Shown here one piece after another: positions 27,097-35,067 of a stretch of 64,000 nt of DNA (position 1 is its first letter; every line of letters begins with the position of its first letter). The position numbers and the translations under genes were made by a program. The notes beneath the pieces were generated by a model. That model ran no database searches and had not been told where the DNA came from. It worked only from the letters and a program-made list of their open reading frames with translations. The stretch comes from Bacillota bacterium (GTDB lineage Bacteria; Bacillota; Clostridia; Lachnospirales; Lachnospiraceae), in NCBI GenBank assembly GCA_023423335.1, contig JAFAFU010000012.1, forward strand, positions 48,642 to 112,641, read 5' to 3'.

Positions 27097-27130
27097 ACGG
27101 GAATCCTGCATTAGGTAAAGGGATTCCCGT
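27097..27130 (-). terminator. Terminator of the minus-strand RIT operon
   Basis: ACGGGAATCC and GGATTCCCGT form a perfect ten-base stem. On the minus strand the stem is followed by TTTTCTTT, as expected for rho-independent termination after the last recombinase. Confidence 0.75.
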
Positions 27131-27151
27131 AATCGAAACTTTGCATAATGT

Positions 27152-28162
27152 TTAGATGCTTTTTCTTAACCAGTCTAGAAGAGTCTGTTTCTCTTTTTCA
27201 GAGTATTTATTGATTGACGAATCAATTTTTAATGCAGCCTCTTCTAAATATTTACGCTTGATTTCGGAATTTAATTTTGCATAAATTTCTGTAGTTGTAA
27301 CAGAAGAATGTCCTAGGAAATCCCTTATATAGATTAGATTTACACCGCTTTCAAGAAGATGCATTGCTTTGGAATGCCTTAGAACATGGGGATGAACATT
27401 CGTATTACCAAACAGTGTTGGCTCTTCCTGCTTTGCCTTCTCCGTATACTTTCGCAAGATATATGTTACCCCGGAGCGGGTTAATAGCTCTTTATGATAA
27501 TTGGTAAATAAGTGTTGCTTCGGATTAGATATCCGATATGTTTTAACATACCTGCCAATAATAGCAGTCACATTTGGACTAAGAGGAATAATGCGAACCT
27601 TATTGCCTTTGCCGATTACAGTGATAGTTGCAGGAGCATTATAAGATATGTTGCCTGATTTTATAACAATGATTTCCTGTACTCTGCATCCAGATTCATA
27701 TAAAAGTGATAATAATACCAGATCTCCGATCCCATTATGCGTACTGGAATCAGGTTTTTTTATTAATAATGCTACAGCATTAACACTCAGATAGTCAACC
27801 GTTTTTGATAGACCTTTCTTCGGTTTGATATCAAGAACCTGCTGAAATATATCAAGATATTCGATTGCGTTTGAGGACGCATATTTGTAGAACGACTTTA
27901 GGGCAGCAAGTCTCTGATTTCTGGTCGAAACACTGGCATTCCGACTGGACTCCAACCATTCAAGGAAGTTTATGATATTTTCTTTGCCGAAAATATCAGT
28001 GTTAGCGCGACCTCTCGGGCAAAGATGCTTTTCGTCAGCAAAGCTAAATAGTAAGATAAATGTGTCCCGATAAGATTTGATGGTATTTTCTGAATACCCA
28101 ACGACATTTGGAAGATAAGCTGTAAAAAAAGATGTGATAAGTGCTGTTAATGATGTGTTCAT
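27152..28162 (-). CDS. RitC-type tyrosine recombinase
   Basis: 336 residues, the usual length, and complete: N-terminal core-binding domain (residues 5-110, ENTIKSYRDTFILLFSF), then the catalytic domain with YESGCRVQEI (first Arg), HVLRHSKAMHLLESG (His and second Arg), FLGHSSVTTTEIYAK (His and nucleophilic Tyr). It is the third gene of the trio, with GGAGG well placed before ATG 28162. RIT recombinases are thought to act together in moving their element. This one has every catalytic residue. Confidence 0.85.
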   Translation of the reverse strand: MNTSLTALITSFFTAYLPNVVGYSENTIKSYRDTFILLFSFADEKHLCPRGRANTDIFGKENIINFLEWLESSRNASVSTRNQRLAALKSFYKYASSNAIEYLDIFQQVLDIKPKKGLSKTVDYLSVNAVALLIKKPDSSTHNGIGDLVLLSLLYESGCRVQEIIVIKSGNISYNAPATITVIGKGNKVRIIPLSPNVTAIIGRYVKTYRISNPKQHLFTNYHKELLTRSGVTYILRKYTEKAKQEEPTLFGNTNVHPHVLRHSKAMHLLESGVNLIYIRDFLGHSSVTTTEIYAKLNSEIKRKYLEEAALKIDSSINKYSEKEKQTLLDWLRKSI

Positions 28163-28168
28163 GACTAT

Positions 28169-29145
28169 TCATACCTCCGGAAAAATGATATCAGCCTGCG
28201 TCTGCGTATAGTGGAGAACATTTATAAAATAATGTTTTGTCAGGCGCAGATAATATTCAGTTGATTCTACGCCCTATGCCCCATATATGTGCTCAGAGCG
28301 GGGAGTGAACAATACGGATCCAATCCCTGGTCAATGGATTGTTCTAATGAATGTACTGCAAAAGTATGACGCAGGTCATGTATTCTAGGATAATTTCCTG
28401 TTGGCAGTATTGATATTTCAGCCTGAATCATAAGCTTCCTGAATGTGTTCCGTATGGTAATAGGCGAATAGCATTCCCCATTAAGAGAAGGAAAAAAGTA
28501 AGCATTTCCGGTTCCGTCAACCCGCAAATCATACTTCTGAAGATATGCTATAAGAGAATCTGATATAGGAAGCATACGCGAAACGTTGTTCTTACCGTTA
28601 TGGAATGTGATGATTCCATCAGATAGGTTGACATCTTCTGTTTTCAGGCTCACAGTTTCCCCTATACGTGAGCCGCAAGCATAAAGCAGCCGATGAATTG
28701 CAGGATATATATAAGGAGTATTCACGAACTTGTTTTTATTAGGACCGATATGATCCGCACAATTGAATATCCTATAAATCTCTGCTTTTGAAAAAATATA
28801 GGGGGTAAAATCTTTTGGGCACCGAATAAGTGTAGCCGGAAATATGTATGAAGCATAGCCTCGCTGTTTTAAAAACAGTCCGTACTGCCTTACATAAGAT
28901 TGATTTGCATGGACAGTCCTGGGTTTTGAACCATTGAATTGTTCCAAGTATCCATTAACTAGCTTTTTCGTCAGGTCTGTTACATCGTTAGTAGGTGAAT
29001 TAGTATAGAGATATCGGAGAAGCTGGTCACATTTTTTCTGGTCATCATAGCCAAAAACAAAGCCAAGTGAATGCTTGTATGAAATATACTCCTCTGCCAT
29101 AAGCCGGTATTGTTCAGGAAATATATAATCAGTTTTTATTTTCAT
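28169..29145 (-). pseudogene. RitB-type tyrosine recombinase with a one-base frameshift before the catalytic tyrosine
   Basis: The frame from 29145 gives 292 residues with YACGSRIGETVSL (first Arg), HDLRHTFAVHSLEQ and STYMGHRA, then stops at 28267. In the next frame the sequence continues GVESTEYYLRLTKHYF and ends FPEV at 28169, matching the plus-strand copy (GHENLYGTEHYLHMT, FPEVSE). Loss of one C in the CCC run 28272-28274 (plus strand) explains the shift. The enzyme as read lacks its nucleophilic tyrosine. It overlaps the upstream recombinase by 17 bases. A sequencing error in the C run is the alternative. Confidence 0.75.
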
Positions 29146-29980
29146 CAGGAACCTCCAATGCGAAATGCTTCAAAGTATCAAAGTCAATGTTCAGATAAAT
29201 CTTGGTGGTATTGAGATTTGTATGGCCAAGCACATCTTTAATTACATACATAGGAGTATTCTTCTGTAAGAGATTACTAGCTAATGAGTGTCTTAAAGCA
29301 TGAGGACCATGTTTCCGTTTTGATATGTCGACACCGGAAGATTTGAAATATTTTAAAACAATAGAATGCATCTGACCGGCAGAGATCATCCCATAGTTAT
29401 TCTTGATGCCTATAAAAAGCAGATCAGAATTACAGGGAGGTCTTGAACCACGAAGATAATCAATGAAAGCAAACTTTATATTTTCTAATAATGGGAGCTG
29501 GTTAAATACACCTGTCTTAAACTGGATGAATTCGATTGTACCGCGTTCCCAATGGATATCGGAGAGTTTTAATCTGCAGATATCGCCTGACCGGATACCC
29601 AGTTCGGCTGCAAGAAGGACGACAATCAGGTCCCGTTTATTTGTTACAATAACAGGGAAAAGCTCCCTACCAGAATAAAGAATTAACTTCTGGGAATGAA
29701 GAAAGTTAAAGAAATGCCGAAGAATAAATGATTTTCCGCTTTTTGTAGATGTGGAAAGTGATGAAATGTTTTTCATAAAGCCCACCACATGTTTCTGTAA
29801 GCATAAATCAATGGATTCAATACCATTATCACCGAGGTAGTTACAAAAAGCTGTAACCGTAACACGTTTGCCTCGCATAGTTTCAGCAGCTTTTTCCTTG
29901 AATTCATCAAGGTTCAGATACTGTTTAATAATACTTTGATACTTTGGATAACATAAGATGATTTTTTTGCTTTTAGACAT
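29129..29980 (-). CDS. RitA-type tyrosine recombinase
   Basis: 283 residues with LAAELGIRSGDICRL (first Arg), HGPHALRHSLASNLL (His, second Arg), VLGHTNLNTTKIYLN (His, Tyr). All catalytic residues are present. It is shorter than expected: between SGRELFPVI and VTNKRDLIVV the linker found in the plus-strand copy (PSVYTVEEIEAILSSIDRN) is absent. About 40 residues may therefore have been deleted in frame. It is the first gene of the trio; AGGAGG lies before the ATG. Whether the short linker permits function is not known. Confidence 0.75.
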   Translation of the reverse strand: MSKSKKIILCYPKYQSIIKQYLNLDEFKEKAAETMRGKRVTVTAFCNYLGDNGIESIDLCLQKHVVGFMKNISSLSTSTKSGKSFILRHFFNFLHSQKLILYSGRELFPVIVTNKRDLIVVLLAAELGIRSGDICRLKLSDIHWERGTIEFIQFKTGVFNQLPLLENIKFAFIDYLRGSRPPCNSDLLFIGIKNNYGMISAGQMHSIVLKYFKSSGVDISKRKHGPHALRHSLASNLLQKNTPMYVIKDVLGHTNLNTTKIYLNIDFDTLKHFALEVPDENKN

Positions 29981-30077
29981 AAGTTAATCCTCCTTTTTCT
30001 TTTGAGGATACAACTAATAATAGATTATGTAGAGTAGATAAAGAAAAAACTGAATAGATAAAACCGTGTGGAGATTA

Positions 30078-30105
30078 CTTTACATAATAAAACACTCCAC
30101 ATAAG
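30078..30105 (+). repeat. Right terminal inverted repeat of minus-strand RIT
   Basis: Starts CTTTACATAATAAAAC and ends CCACATAAG. It is the exact reverse complement of 27066-27093, 28 of 28 bases. Confidence 0.9.
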
Positions 30106-30136
30106 ATGAGTTATGTGAAGCTTCACATAATTCATC
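30105..30136 (+). repeat. Palindrome at the right end of the minus-strand RIT
   Basis: TTATGTGAAG-CTTCACATAA at 30111-30130 is a perfect 20-bp palindrome. It extends to a 32-bp near-perfect one (GATGAG before, TTCATC after, one mismatch pair). It contains the same TTATGTG core as the terminal repeats and abuts the IS66 junction, so it is a candidate recombinase binding or crossover site. Confidence 0.7.
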
Positions 30137-30760
30137 ACATTGATTCACATGCTCTTTTAAAGAAGTGGATTTCATAAGTTCATAAACCGGTACGAAATAT
30201 TTTTCAGCAGCACTAACCGTCCAGTTGGACATCGTCTGTTTTGACAGATTCAATCCATTTGTCTGGAAATCACGCACAATCCGATCCAGCGGATTGCCAT
30301 TTACGTACTTGGCGTTGATGATTGCTGCCTCCAAAGAAGGCGTTGCAATGCTTCCCCGAAACAAAGTATTCGGATGATCTCCGCGAAGAAACTCATCCTG
30401 ATGCATCCCATCGGTTCTGACAAATATCTTGATCGCATGTTTTTCAGCAATCCATTTGGCAGGCTCGAAACGTAACTGCCAGAATATTTCATCCGGCATG
30501 CTTCTCCAGTTACCTTTGCCAAAGGTGTCGAGGAGTTTTTCCTCTGAGACATCATGAGGGATTTCCTCCTGCGGGAAGTCCTTTAAATCTTCTTCACGCT
30601 GCCCTTTTAGCTTGCTTTTACGAGGTTTCTTCTCCGCTTCAATAATGACCTCTTCAATCGTTGGCTCTGGTATGCTTTCATCGCAGCAAGCCTCAGCTTC
30701 ATTGAAGAAGGATCTATAGATGACTACCATCATTATGTAGAAGATGGAGTATAAGTTCAA
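30131..30760 (-). pseudogene. IS66 transposase, N-terminal part, interrupted by RIT insertion
   Basis: Recognisable IS66 TnpC landmarks run on the minus strand: SFFNEAEACCDESIPEPT, a basic KPRKSKLKG linker, IFVRTDGMHQDEFLRGD, then LSKQTMSNWTVSAAEKYFVPVYELMK. It ends VNQCDE at 30131, where the first catalytic aspartate lies. The open frame runs on into RIT sequence and stops at 30080. The true start is unclear: the first methionine (30760) lies in sequence that does not look like the family N-terminus. The continuation is the 54-base fragment at 27007-27060. Confidence 0.8.
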
Positions 30761-30863
30761 ACAGAGCTAAAGCGACCGCTCAGCTTCGCATTGCGGCCGT
30801 TTTGCTCCGCAAAACCGGCTGTTTCATTGTGCCGTATGCAATTATAAAGGTAATTTATGATAA

Positions 30864-30937
30864 TGGCTCATTTTTACTGGAATGCTGGCTCACCCTTAAA
30901 CGGAAGGGTGGCTTAATTCGACCAGATTGATGGCTCA
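30864..30937 (+). repeat. Four direct TGGCTCA-type repeats, about 22 bases apart
   Basis: TGGCTCA at 30864, 30886 and 30931, with TGGCTTA at 30909, give spacings of 22, 23 and 22 bases, about two helical turns. IS21-family ends carry multiple short repeats of this kind, so this is probably an IS21-end remnant. No istA or istB sequence remains. A GC-rich hairpin (GCCG-TTTTGC / GCAAAA-CGGC) lies just upstream near 30802-30825. The rest of 30761-31033 shows no gene. Confidence 0.4.
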
Positions 30938-31033
30938 AAACCGACAAGAACATTAAGGGGCTTTGAAAAAACTGTTTTGACTGCGATCATACATACGCTT
31001 AAACACCCGCGCATGCAGGACTGGAAACAAAAT

Positions 31034-31072
31034 AAAGCGGCTGCTTCTGTTCAATCAGAAACAAGCCGCTTT
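31034..31072 (-). terminator. Terminator after the lipoprotein gene
   Basis: AAAGCGGC and GCCGCTTT, with inner TTCTG/CAGAA pairing, form a strong stem. On the minus strand it is followed by ATTTTGTTT, ten bases after the lipoprotein stop. Confidence 0.75.
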
Positions 31073-31081
31073 GTACCTAAA

Positions 31082-31960
31082 TTACTGCTTTGTAATCGTA
31101 TATAAATTATAAGAGGACATGTTAACCATCTGATAACCATCCGTTTCGGTCCGGCTCGCAAAGGAAATAATATAATCGACCTTATAGCTGGAAGGCTTTT
31201 CGCTGCCGCCATTAATTATGAGTTCCTCAGGAAACAAAACCAGATAAATTCCATCCCCTTTGTTAAGCTCCATAGTGGCATTTTCTACATCACAGCCATA
31301 AGTGCCATGATGCATATTGTTTTTGTCCTTTGTGCTATCTTTATACCACTCATAGGTTCCGTCCTCATTTAGGACCAGATAGCCGCTCTTTGCAATATCC
31401 CATTCACCAACGAGAAATTTATGCGCTTCGGCCTCATTTGCCTCATTGGGAACATCGGTTACCGTAATATCAGCCATCAGCTTTAGAGCTTCTTCATAGC
31501 CGGATTGATAGGCTTCTTCCGTAGAAAGATAAGAAATGGATGCGGCGTTATAGTACTTTCCATAATAGCGATGATAAATTTTACGGGTGGAAGAACCGTC
31601 ACGGTAGCTGTAGCCATATTCATACCAGGCGGTACCATTCACTTTAACTTCTGCCGGTTCTTTAAATACTTCATAACCATCGTTGGCAGAATTCATTAAT
31701 TCCAAAAACCGGATCATTTCCATCGGATGCTGATAGGTGCTTTCCTGTGACACGGAAATGGTAAGAAGGTTACCCTTGGCATCACTTAACTCCACCGGGT
31801 CCGCCGCAGTACGTTTTTCATTATACTTCCAAACATTTGCATCATAATGGAAGGCAAGATTGCCAAAACTGACCTCACGGAGGTCCTCTTTTTTATTGCT
31901 GCAGCCGGTAAGCAGCATTAGTGCGGATAAAACTATAAATATCTTCATAAATTTTTTCAT
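31082..31960 (-). CDS. Predicted lipoprotein of unknown function
   Basis: A 292-residue protein starting MKKFMKIFIVLSALMLLTGC; the hydrophobic segment followed by LLTGC is a classical lipobox, so the mature protein should be lipid-anchored on the outer face of the membrane at the cysteine near residue 20. The remainder is beta-rich with a central TWYEYGYSYRDGSS-like stretch and a C-terminal domain (FLVGEWDIAKSGYLVLNEDGTYEWY) of lipocalin-like flavour. ATG 31960 is chosen over an upstream ATG because signal peptides begin there and GAAGGAA precedes it. No specific function is assigned. Its promoter region is divergent from the next gene. Confidence 0.7.
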   Translation of the reverse strand: MKKFMKIFIVLSALMLLTGCSNKKEDLREVSFGNLAFHYDANVWKYNEKRTAADPVELSDAKGNLLTISVSQESTYQHPMEMIRFLELMNSANDGYEVFKEPAEVKVNGTAWYEYGYSYRDGSSTRKIYHRYYGKYYNAASISYLSTEEAYQSGYEEALKLMADITVTDVPNEANEAEAHKFLVGEWDIAKSGYLVLNEDGTYEWYKDSTKDKNNMHHGTYGCDVENATMELNKGDGIYLVLFPEELIINGGSEKPSSYKVDYIISFASRTETDGYQMVNMSSYNLYTITKQ

Positions 31961-32108
31961 CGTAGGTTCCTTCACTTTCTTTCCACTGGTATAACGTAAA
32001 AAATACCGCTTACAAATCAAAATATTACACCCAATAAGGAAAAAATACAAGGATTTCCTGAGACTTTATGGTATGTCGAAAATAGAAATATTTTATTATA
32101 AAAGAAGT

Positions 32109-32136
32109 TTTACTTTTTACATAATAGTGGTAAAAT
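32109..32136 (+). promoter_or_regulatory. Probable sigma-A promoter of the zinc-ribbon gene
   Basis: TTTACT (32109-32114), a 16-base spacer and TAAAAT (32131-32136) lie about 50 bases before the GTG start, in the divergent intergenic region. The -35 box matches the consensus at four of six positions. Confidence 0.4.
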
Positions 32137-32186
32137 AGTTTAGGTAAAGAACTTAACTAAATTTACGAATTAAGGGGGTAATAAGA

Positions 32187-32690
32187 GTGTTTTGTTCAAA
32201 ATGTGGTTCTCAGGTGCAGGATGGTGCGGTTTTCTGTCCGAAATGCGGTGCCCCGATGTCTGCCGATGCGGCCGGTAATGCGGGCTATCAACCTGCAACG
32301 GGGTATAGCGGTGGTCCTGTAGCAACGAAAACAAGTATGAATGTGGTCCGCGTTATTGCGTCAGTGGTTGTAATTCTTGCAACCTTTATGCCGTTTGTAT
32401 CAGCATTGGGCTATAATAAATCCTTGATTGACGGTGGAGATGGTTACATTTTTATGGGTCTGGCAGCGGTTGTGATCGTGTGTGATTTAATCAGGAAGGC
32501 TGCTCCGGCAATGGTTATATCCATACTCACTTTAGGTTTTGCAATCTATGAAATCGTTGATACCCAAAAAATTGCGTCCCAGGCATTTGGATTAATACAA
32601 AACGGAATTGGCTTCTATCTGCTGATCCTTGGCTCAATCGCTATGGTGATAGCCGGACCGGTAATGAAGGCTGTATCCAAGAAGAATTAA
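32187..32690 (+). CDS. Zinc-ribbon membrane protein
   Basis: A 167-residue protein beginning FCSKCGSQVQDGAVFCPKCG, an N-terminal zinc ribbon with two CxxC pairs, then a glycine-rich linker and about three or four hydrophobic segments (residues 55-75, 85-100, 107-122, 138-156). Many Firmicutes have such zinc_ribbon_2 membrane proteins, but their role is not established. The start is GTG with a GGGGG ribosome site. It is a single-gene unit followed by a terminator. Confidence 0.65.
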   Translation: MFCSKCGSQVQDGAVFCPKCGAPMSADAAGNAGYQPATGYSGGPVATKTSMNVVRVIASVVVILATFMPFVSALGYNKSLIDGGDGYIFMGLAAVVIVCDLIRKAAPAMVISILTLGFAIYEIVDTQKIASQAFGLIQNGIGFYLLILGSIAMVIAGPVMKAVSKKN

Positions 32691-32717
32691 TTTAGAAAAT
32701 CCGGTTTTAATGAGTAT

Positions 32718-32754
32718 AAAAACACTTTCTGATGATATCAGGCAGTGTTTTTTT
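32718..32754 (+). terminator. Terminator after the zinc-ribbon gene
   Basis: AAAAACACT and AGTGTTTTT, with inner CTGAT/ATCAG pairing, are followed by a run of seven T. Confidence 0.8.
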
Positions 32755-32837
32755 ATTGTACCTTATCATCCAATAATCTGCTATGTTATTCCGTTGATTA
32801 TCATATAATGAATTGATTATATCAAATGGAGCTGTAA

Positions 32838-34118
32838 ATGGTTATATATGTGGTGCAGGAAGGGGATACTGCAAGCTCGATAGCTCAGAAACATGGAGTT
32901 TCGACGGAGCGGTTGATCCTCGATAATATGATAGATAATCCGGATTCGCTGGTCGTTGGTGACAGTCTGGTGATACTTTATCCGGAGTTGACCTATACGG
33001 TAAAGGAGGGGGATAGCTTAGAAGAGATTGCAAGCTATTTCGGAATTACCGGAATGGACCTTCTGCGGAATAATCCCTACCTTAATACGGTTGAATATGT
33101 CAATCCCGGAGAAACGCTGATTATAAGCCATCAGGATAAGAAGATAAGAATGATTGCCGTTATAGGGTATGCATATCCCTATATCGACAGGAGTACGTTG
33201 AGGGAAACGCTGCCATATCTAACTTATTTGGCCATGTATAATTATCTGGTGACGGAGGAAGGAAAACTGATTGATATTGAGGATGCGGAGGTGATTCGCA
33301 TTGCCAAGGAATACGGAGTGGCGCCGCTCATGATCGTATCTGCCCAGGACCCCAAGGGATCGAGGGAAACCAATGCAATGCATCATATTCTGAATAATGA
33401 AGCGCTGCAATACAGACTTCTTAATAATATCCTGGAAATACTAAAAAGCAAAGGCTATTATGGAATGATTCTGGATACACCCTATATATTTCCTGAGGAC
33501 AGAGCTCTCTATATGAAGATGTTAAATAATATAACGGCGCGCCTTAACAGGGAGGGGTTTGTCGTATTCAGTTCGATTGATGCCAATGCTTTTGAAATCC
33601 TTACGGGGATCCGATATCCGGGAATCGACTATAGCAGTGTCAGCCAGTCTGTCAACGGTATGATACTCCTAACCTATGAAATGGGAAACATGATCAGCGT
33701 GCCTACCGGAGCCATTGCCTATCATACAATTGATGATATCATCAGCGAGGCCGTTATGAAGGTTCCGCCGGAGCAGACATTCCTTGGAATTTCAAATATC
33801 GGATATATCTGGGAATTTCCTTATCAGGAAGGGATAACAAAAGGCTTGGCCTTCAGCCATGACAGAATACTGGAGCTGGCAGAGGAGAACGGGATACCCA
33901 TTCAATATGATAAACGTACCAGGTCGGCATATTTATGGTATTTATCCCAGAATGAGTATTTTATAAGATTTAAAGATGCGAAAAGTATTTACGATTACCT
34001 TATGTTGGTTGTAAAATATAACCTAAGGGGGATAGCCGTCTGGAATATTATGAATTTCTTCCCGGAGGCCTGGCTGATTCTCAATTCACAGTTTGAAATT
34101 GAAAAAGTTAAATTATAA
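32838..34118 (+). CDS. LysM-GH18 protein, spore cortex-lytic or germination type
   Basis: 426 residues: two LysM domains (residues 3-47, VVQEGDTASSIAQKHGV; 52-96, YTVKEGDSLEEIASYFGI) that bind peptidoglycan, then a glycoside hydrolase 18 barrel from about residue 105 (IAVIGYAYPYID). The layout matches YaaH/SleL-type spore proteins that trim cortex fragments during germination. In the motif normally reading DFENVPPED, this protein has LDTPYIFPED: the catalytic glutamate is replaced by proline. It may therefore bind rather than cut. There is no signal peptide, as is common for spore-coat targeted members. Confidence 0.75.
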   Translation: MVIYVVQEGDTASSIAQKHGVSTERLILDNMIDNPDSLVVGDSLVILYPELTYTVKEGDSLEEIASYFGITGMDLLRNNPYLNTVEYVNPGETLIISHQDKKIRMIAVIGYAYPYIDRSTLRETLPYLTYLAMYNYLVTEEGKLIDIEDAEVIRIAKEYGVAPLMIVSAQDPKGSRETNAMHHILNNEALQYRLLNNILEILKSKGYYGMILDTPYIFPEDRALYMKMLNNITARLNREGFVVFSSIDANAFEILTGIRYPGIDYSSVSQSVNGMILLTYEMGNMISVPTGAIAYHTIDDIISEAVMKVPPEQTFLGISNIGYIWEFPYQEGITKGLAFSHDRILELAEENGIPIQYDKRTRSAYLWYLSQNEYFIRFKDAKSIYDYLMLVVKYNLRGIAVWNIMNFFPEAWLILNSQFEIEKVKL

Positions 34119-34136
34119 ATACAAAGGAGAAGGAGA

Positions 34137-35006
34137 ATGCGGATCGAGGATCACAAAACGATTAAGCTTATACAGGAATCCGGTATGCTGCCGGCGATAT
34201 CGGAGACCTTTGGAGTAGCTCTGAACATGCTATTGGTACCGGTTCATTATGATATGGACTCCTGCATAGACGAATTGGTAAAATATCCGGAGCTGGAACA
34301 AATGCTGCTTAATTCCCTGAACAGAGGATATGGGCTGCGGCGAACGATACAATCGGTCAAAGAGGCGGTTGTCTATCTTGGGGCGAAGAATGCCAGGATT
34401 ATCATAATAGCCTATATCACCAAGTTATTACTCCCAAATCAGGGAAAAACAGAAATATTTGATGATATTAAGTATTGGAACCATTGCCTCGCTACTTCAA
34501 TTGCCAGCTATCTTATAGCGGAGCGAACGGGATTAAGCGAAGGGGATAAGCTGTTCACCTATGGATTAGTCCATGATATCGGAGTTACGGTGCTGGATAT
34601 CTGTCTGCCGGAGCTCTTAAGTCAGATTTATTCTCTGCAGTTAAAAGGTTCCCATCAGATTGTGGCAGAAAAATTGATACTCGATGGTCTGACCCATGCG
34701 GAAATCGGGATGTGGTTTTGTAAAAAGCTTGGTTTATCAAAGGAGGTAACGGAGATTGTCGGTTATCACCATACCCCTTTTATTGCGAATAATTTATCGG
34801 ATGAAGTAAAAATTATGCATATGGCAGACTCCATCAGTACGAATTATTATGAAAGGCTGTTGGGAAATGATACGACCTTCCTTTTTTCCGAACGTATTCG
34901 GCTGGACCTGAATATACCGATCGAATTCATCCATGAGATAAGCGGGAAACTTCCGGAGGAGGTTGAAAAAGTAAACCAGATAATTAATATGAATATATTC
35001 CGGTAA
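34137..35006 (+). CDS. HDOD-domain protein
   Basis: A 289-residue protein with the HDOD layout: a helical N-terminal part (YPELEQMLLNSLNRGYG, then IQSVKEAVVYLGAKNARIII) followed by an HD-type region with GLVHDIGVTVLD and GYHHTPF. HDOD proteins are non-catalytic or weakly catalytic relatives of HD-GYP domains that appear in signalling and motility control. The gene follows the LysM-GH18 gene by 18 bases with AAAGGAGAAGGAG before its ATG, so the two are one unit. No partner domain (GGDEF, EAL or receiver) is fused. The target is unknown. Confidence 0.7.
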   Translation: MRIEDHKTIKLIQESGMLPAISETFGVALNMLLVPVHYDMDSCIDELVKYPELEQMLLNSLNRGYGLRRTIQSVKEAVVYLGAKNARIIIIAYITKLLLPNQGKTEIFDDIKYWNHCLATSIASYLIAERTGLSEGDKLFTYGLVHDIGVTVLDICLPELLSQIYSLQLKGSHQIVAEKLILDGLTHAEIGMWFCKKLGLSKEVTEIVGYHHTPFIANNLSDEVKIMHMADSISTNYYERLLGNDTTFLFSERIRLDLNIPIEFIHEISGKLPEEVEKVNQIINMNIFR

Positions 35007-35067
35007 ACCGCCGTCAGGCGGAGCACAGCTTTTCTTATAATAAAACAATAAAATGCATTGGAGACAG

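Larger units (their letters stand above)
27061..30130 (-). mobile_element. Minus-strand RIT (recombinase in trio) element
   Basis: Three tyrosine recombinases in tandem with overlapping or close junctions are bounded by 28-bp perfect inverted repeats (27066-27093 and 30078-30105). The element sits in an IS66 transposase gene between the GAA and ACT codons of the DETT motif, so its limits can be set at about 27061 and 30130 by restoring the IS66 frame. No target duplication is apparent at this register. The right end carries an additional 20-bp palindrome. Two recombinases look intact and the middle one has a one-base frameshift. Confidence 0.8.

Noticed and set aside
28267..28290. Programmed frameshift in the middle RIT recombinase
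   Set aside because: No slippery heptamer with downstream structure is seen; a lost base in a C run is simpler.
30864..30937. CRISPR array from the TGGCTCA repeats
   Set aside because: The repeats are seven bases long with 15-16-base gaps, there are no cas genes, and the pattern fits an IS21-type end.
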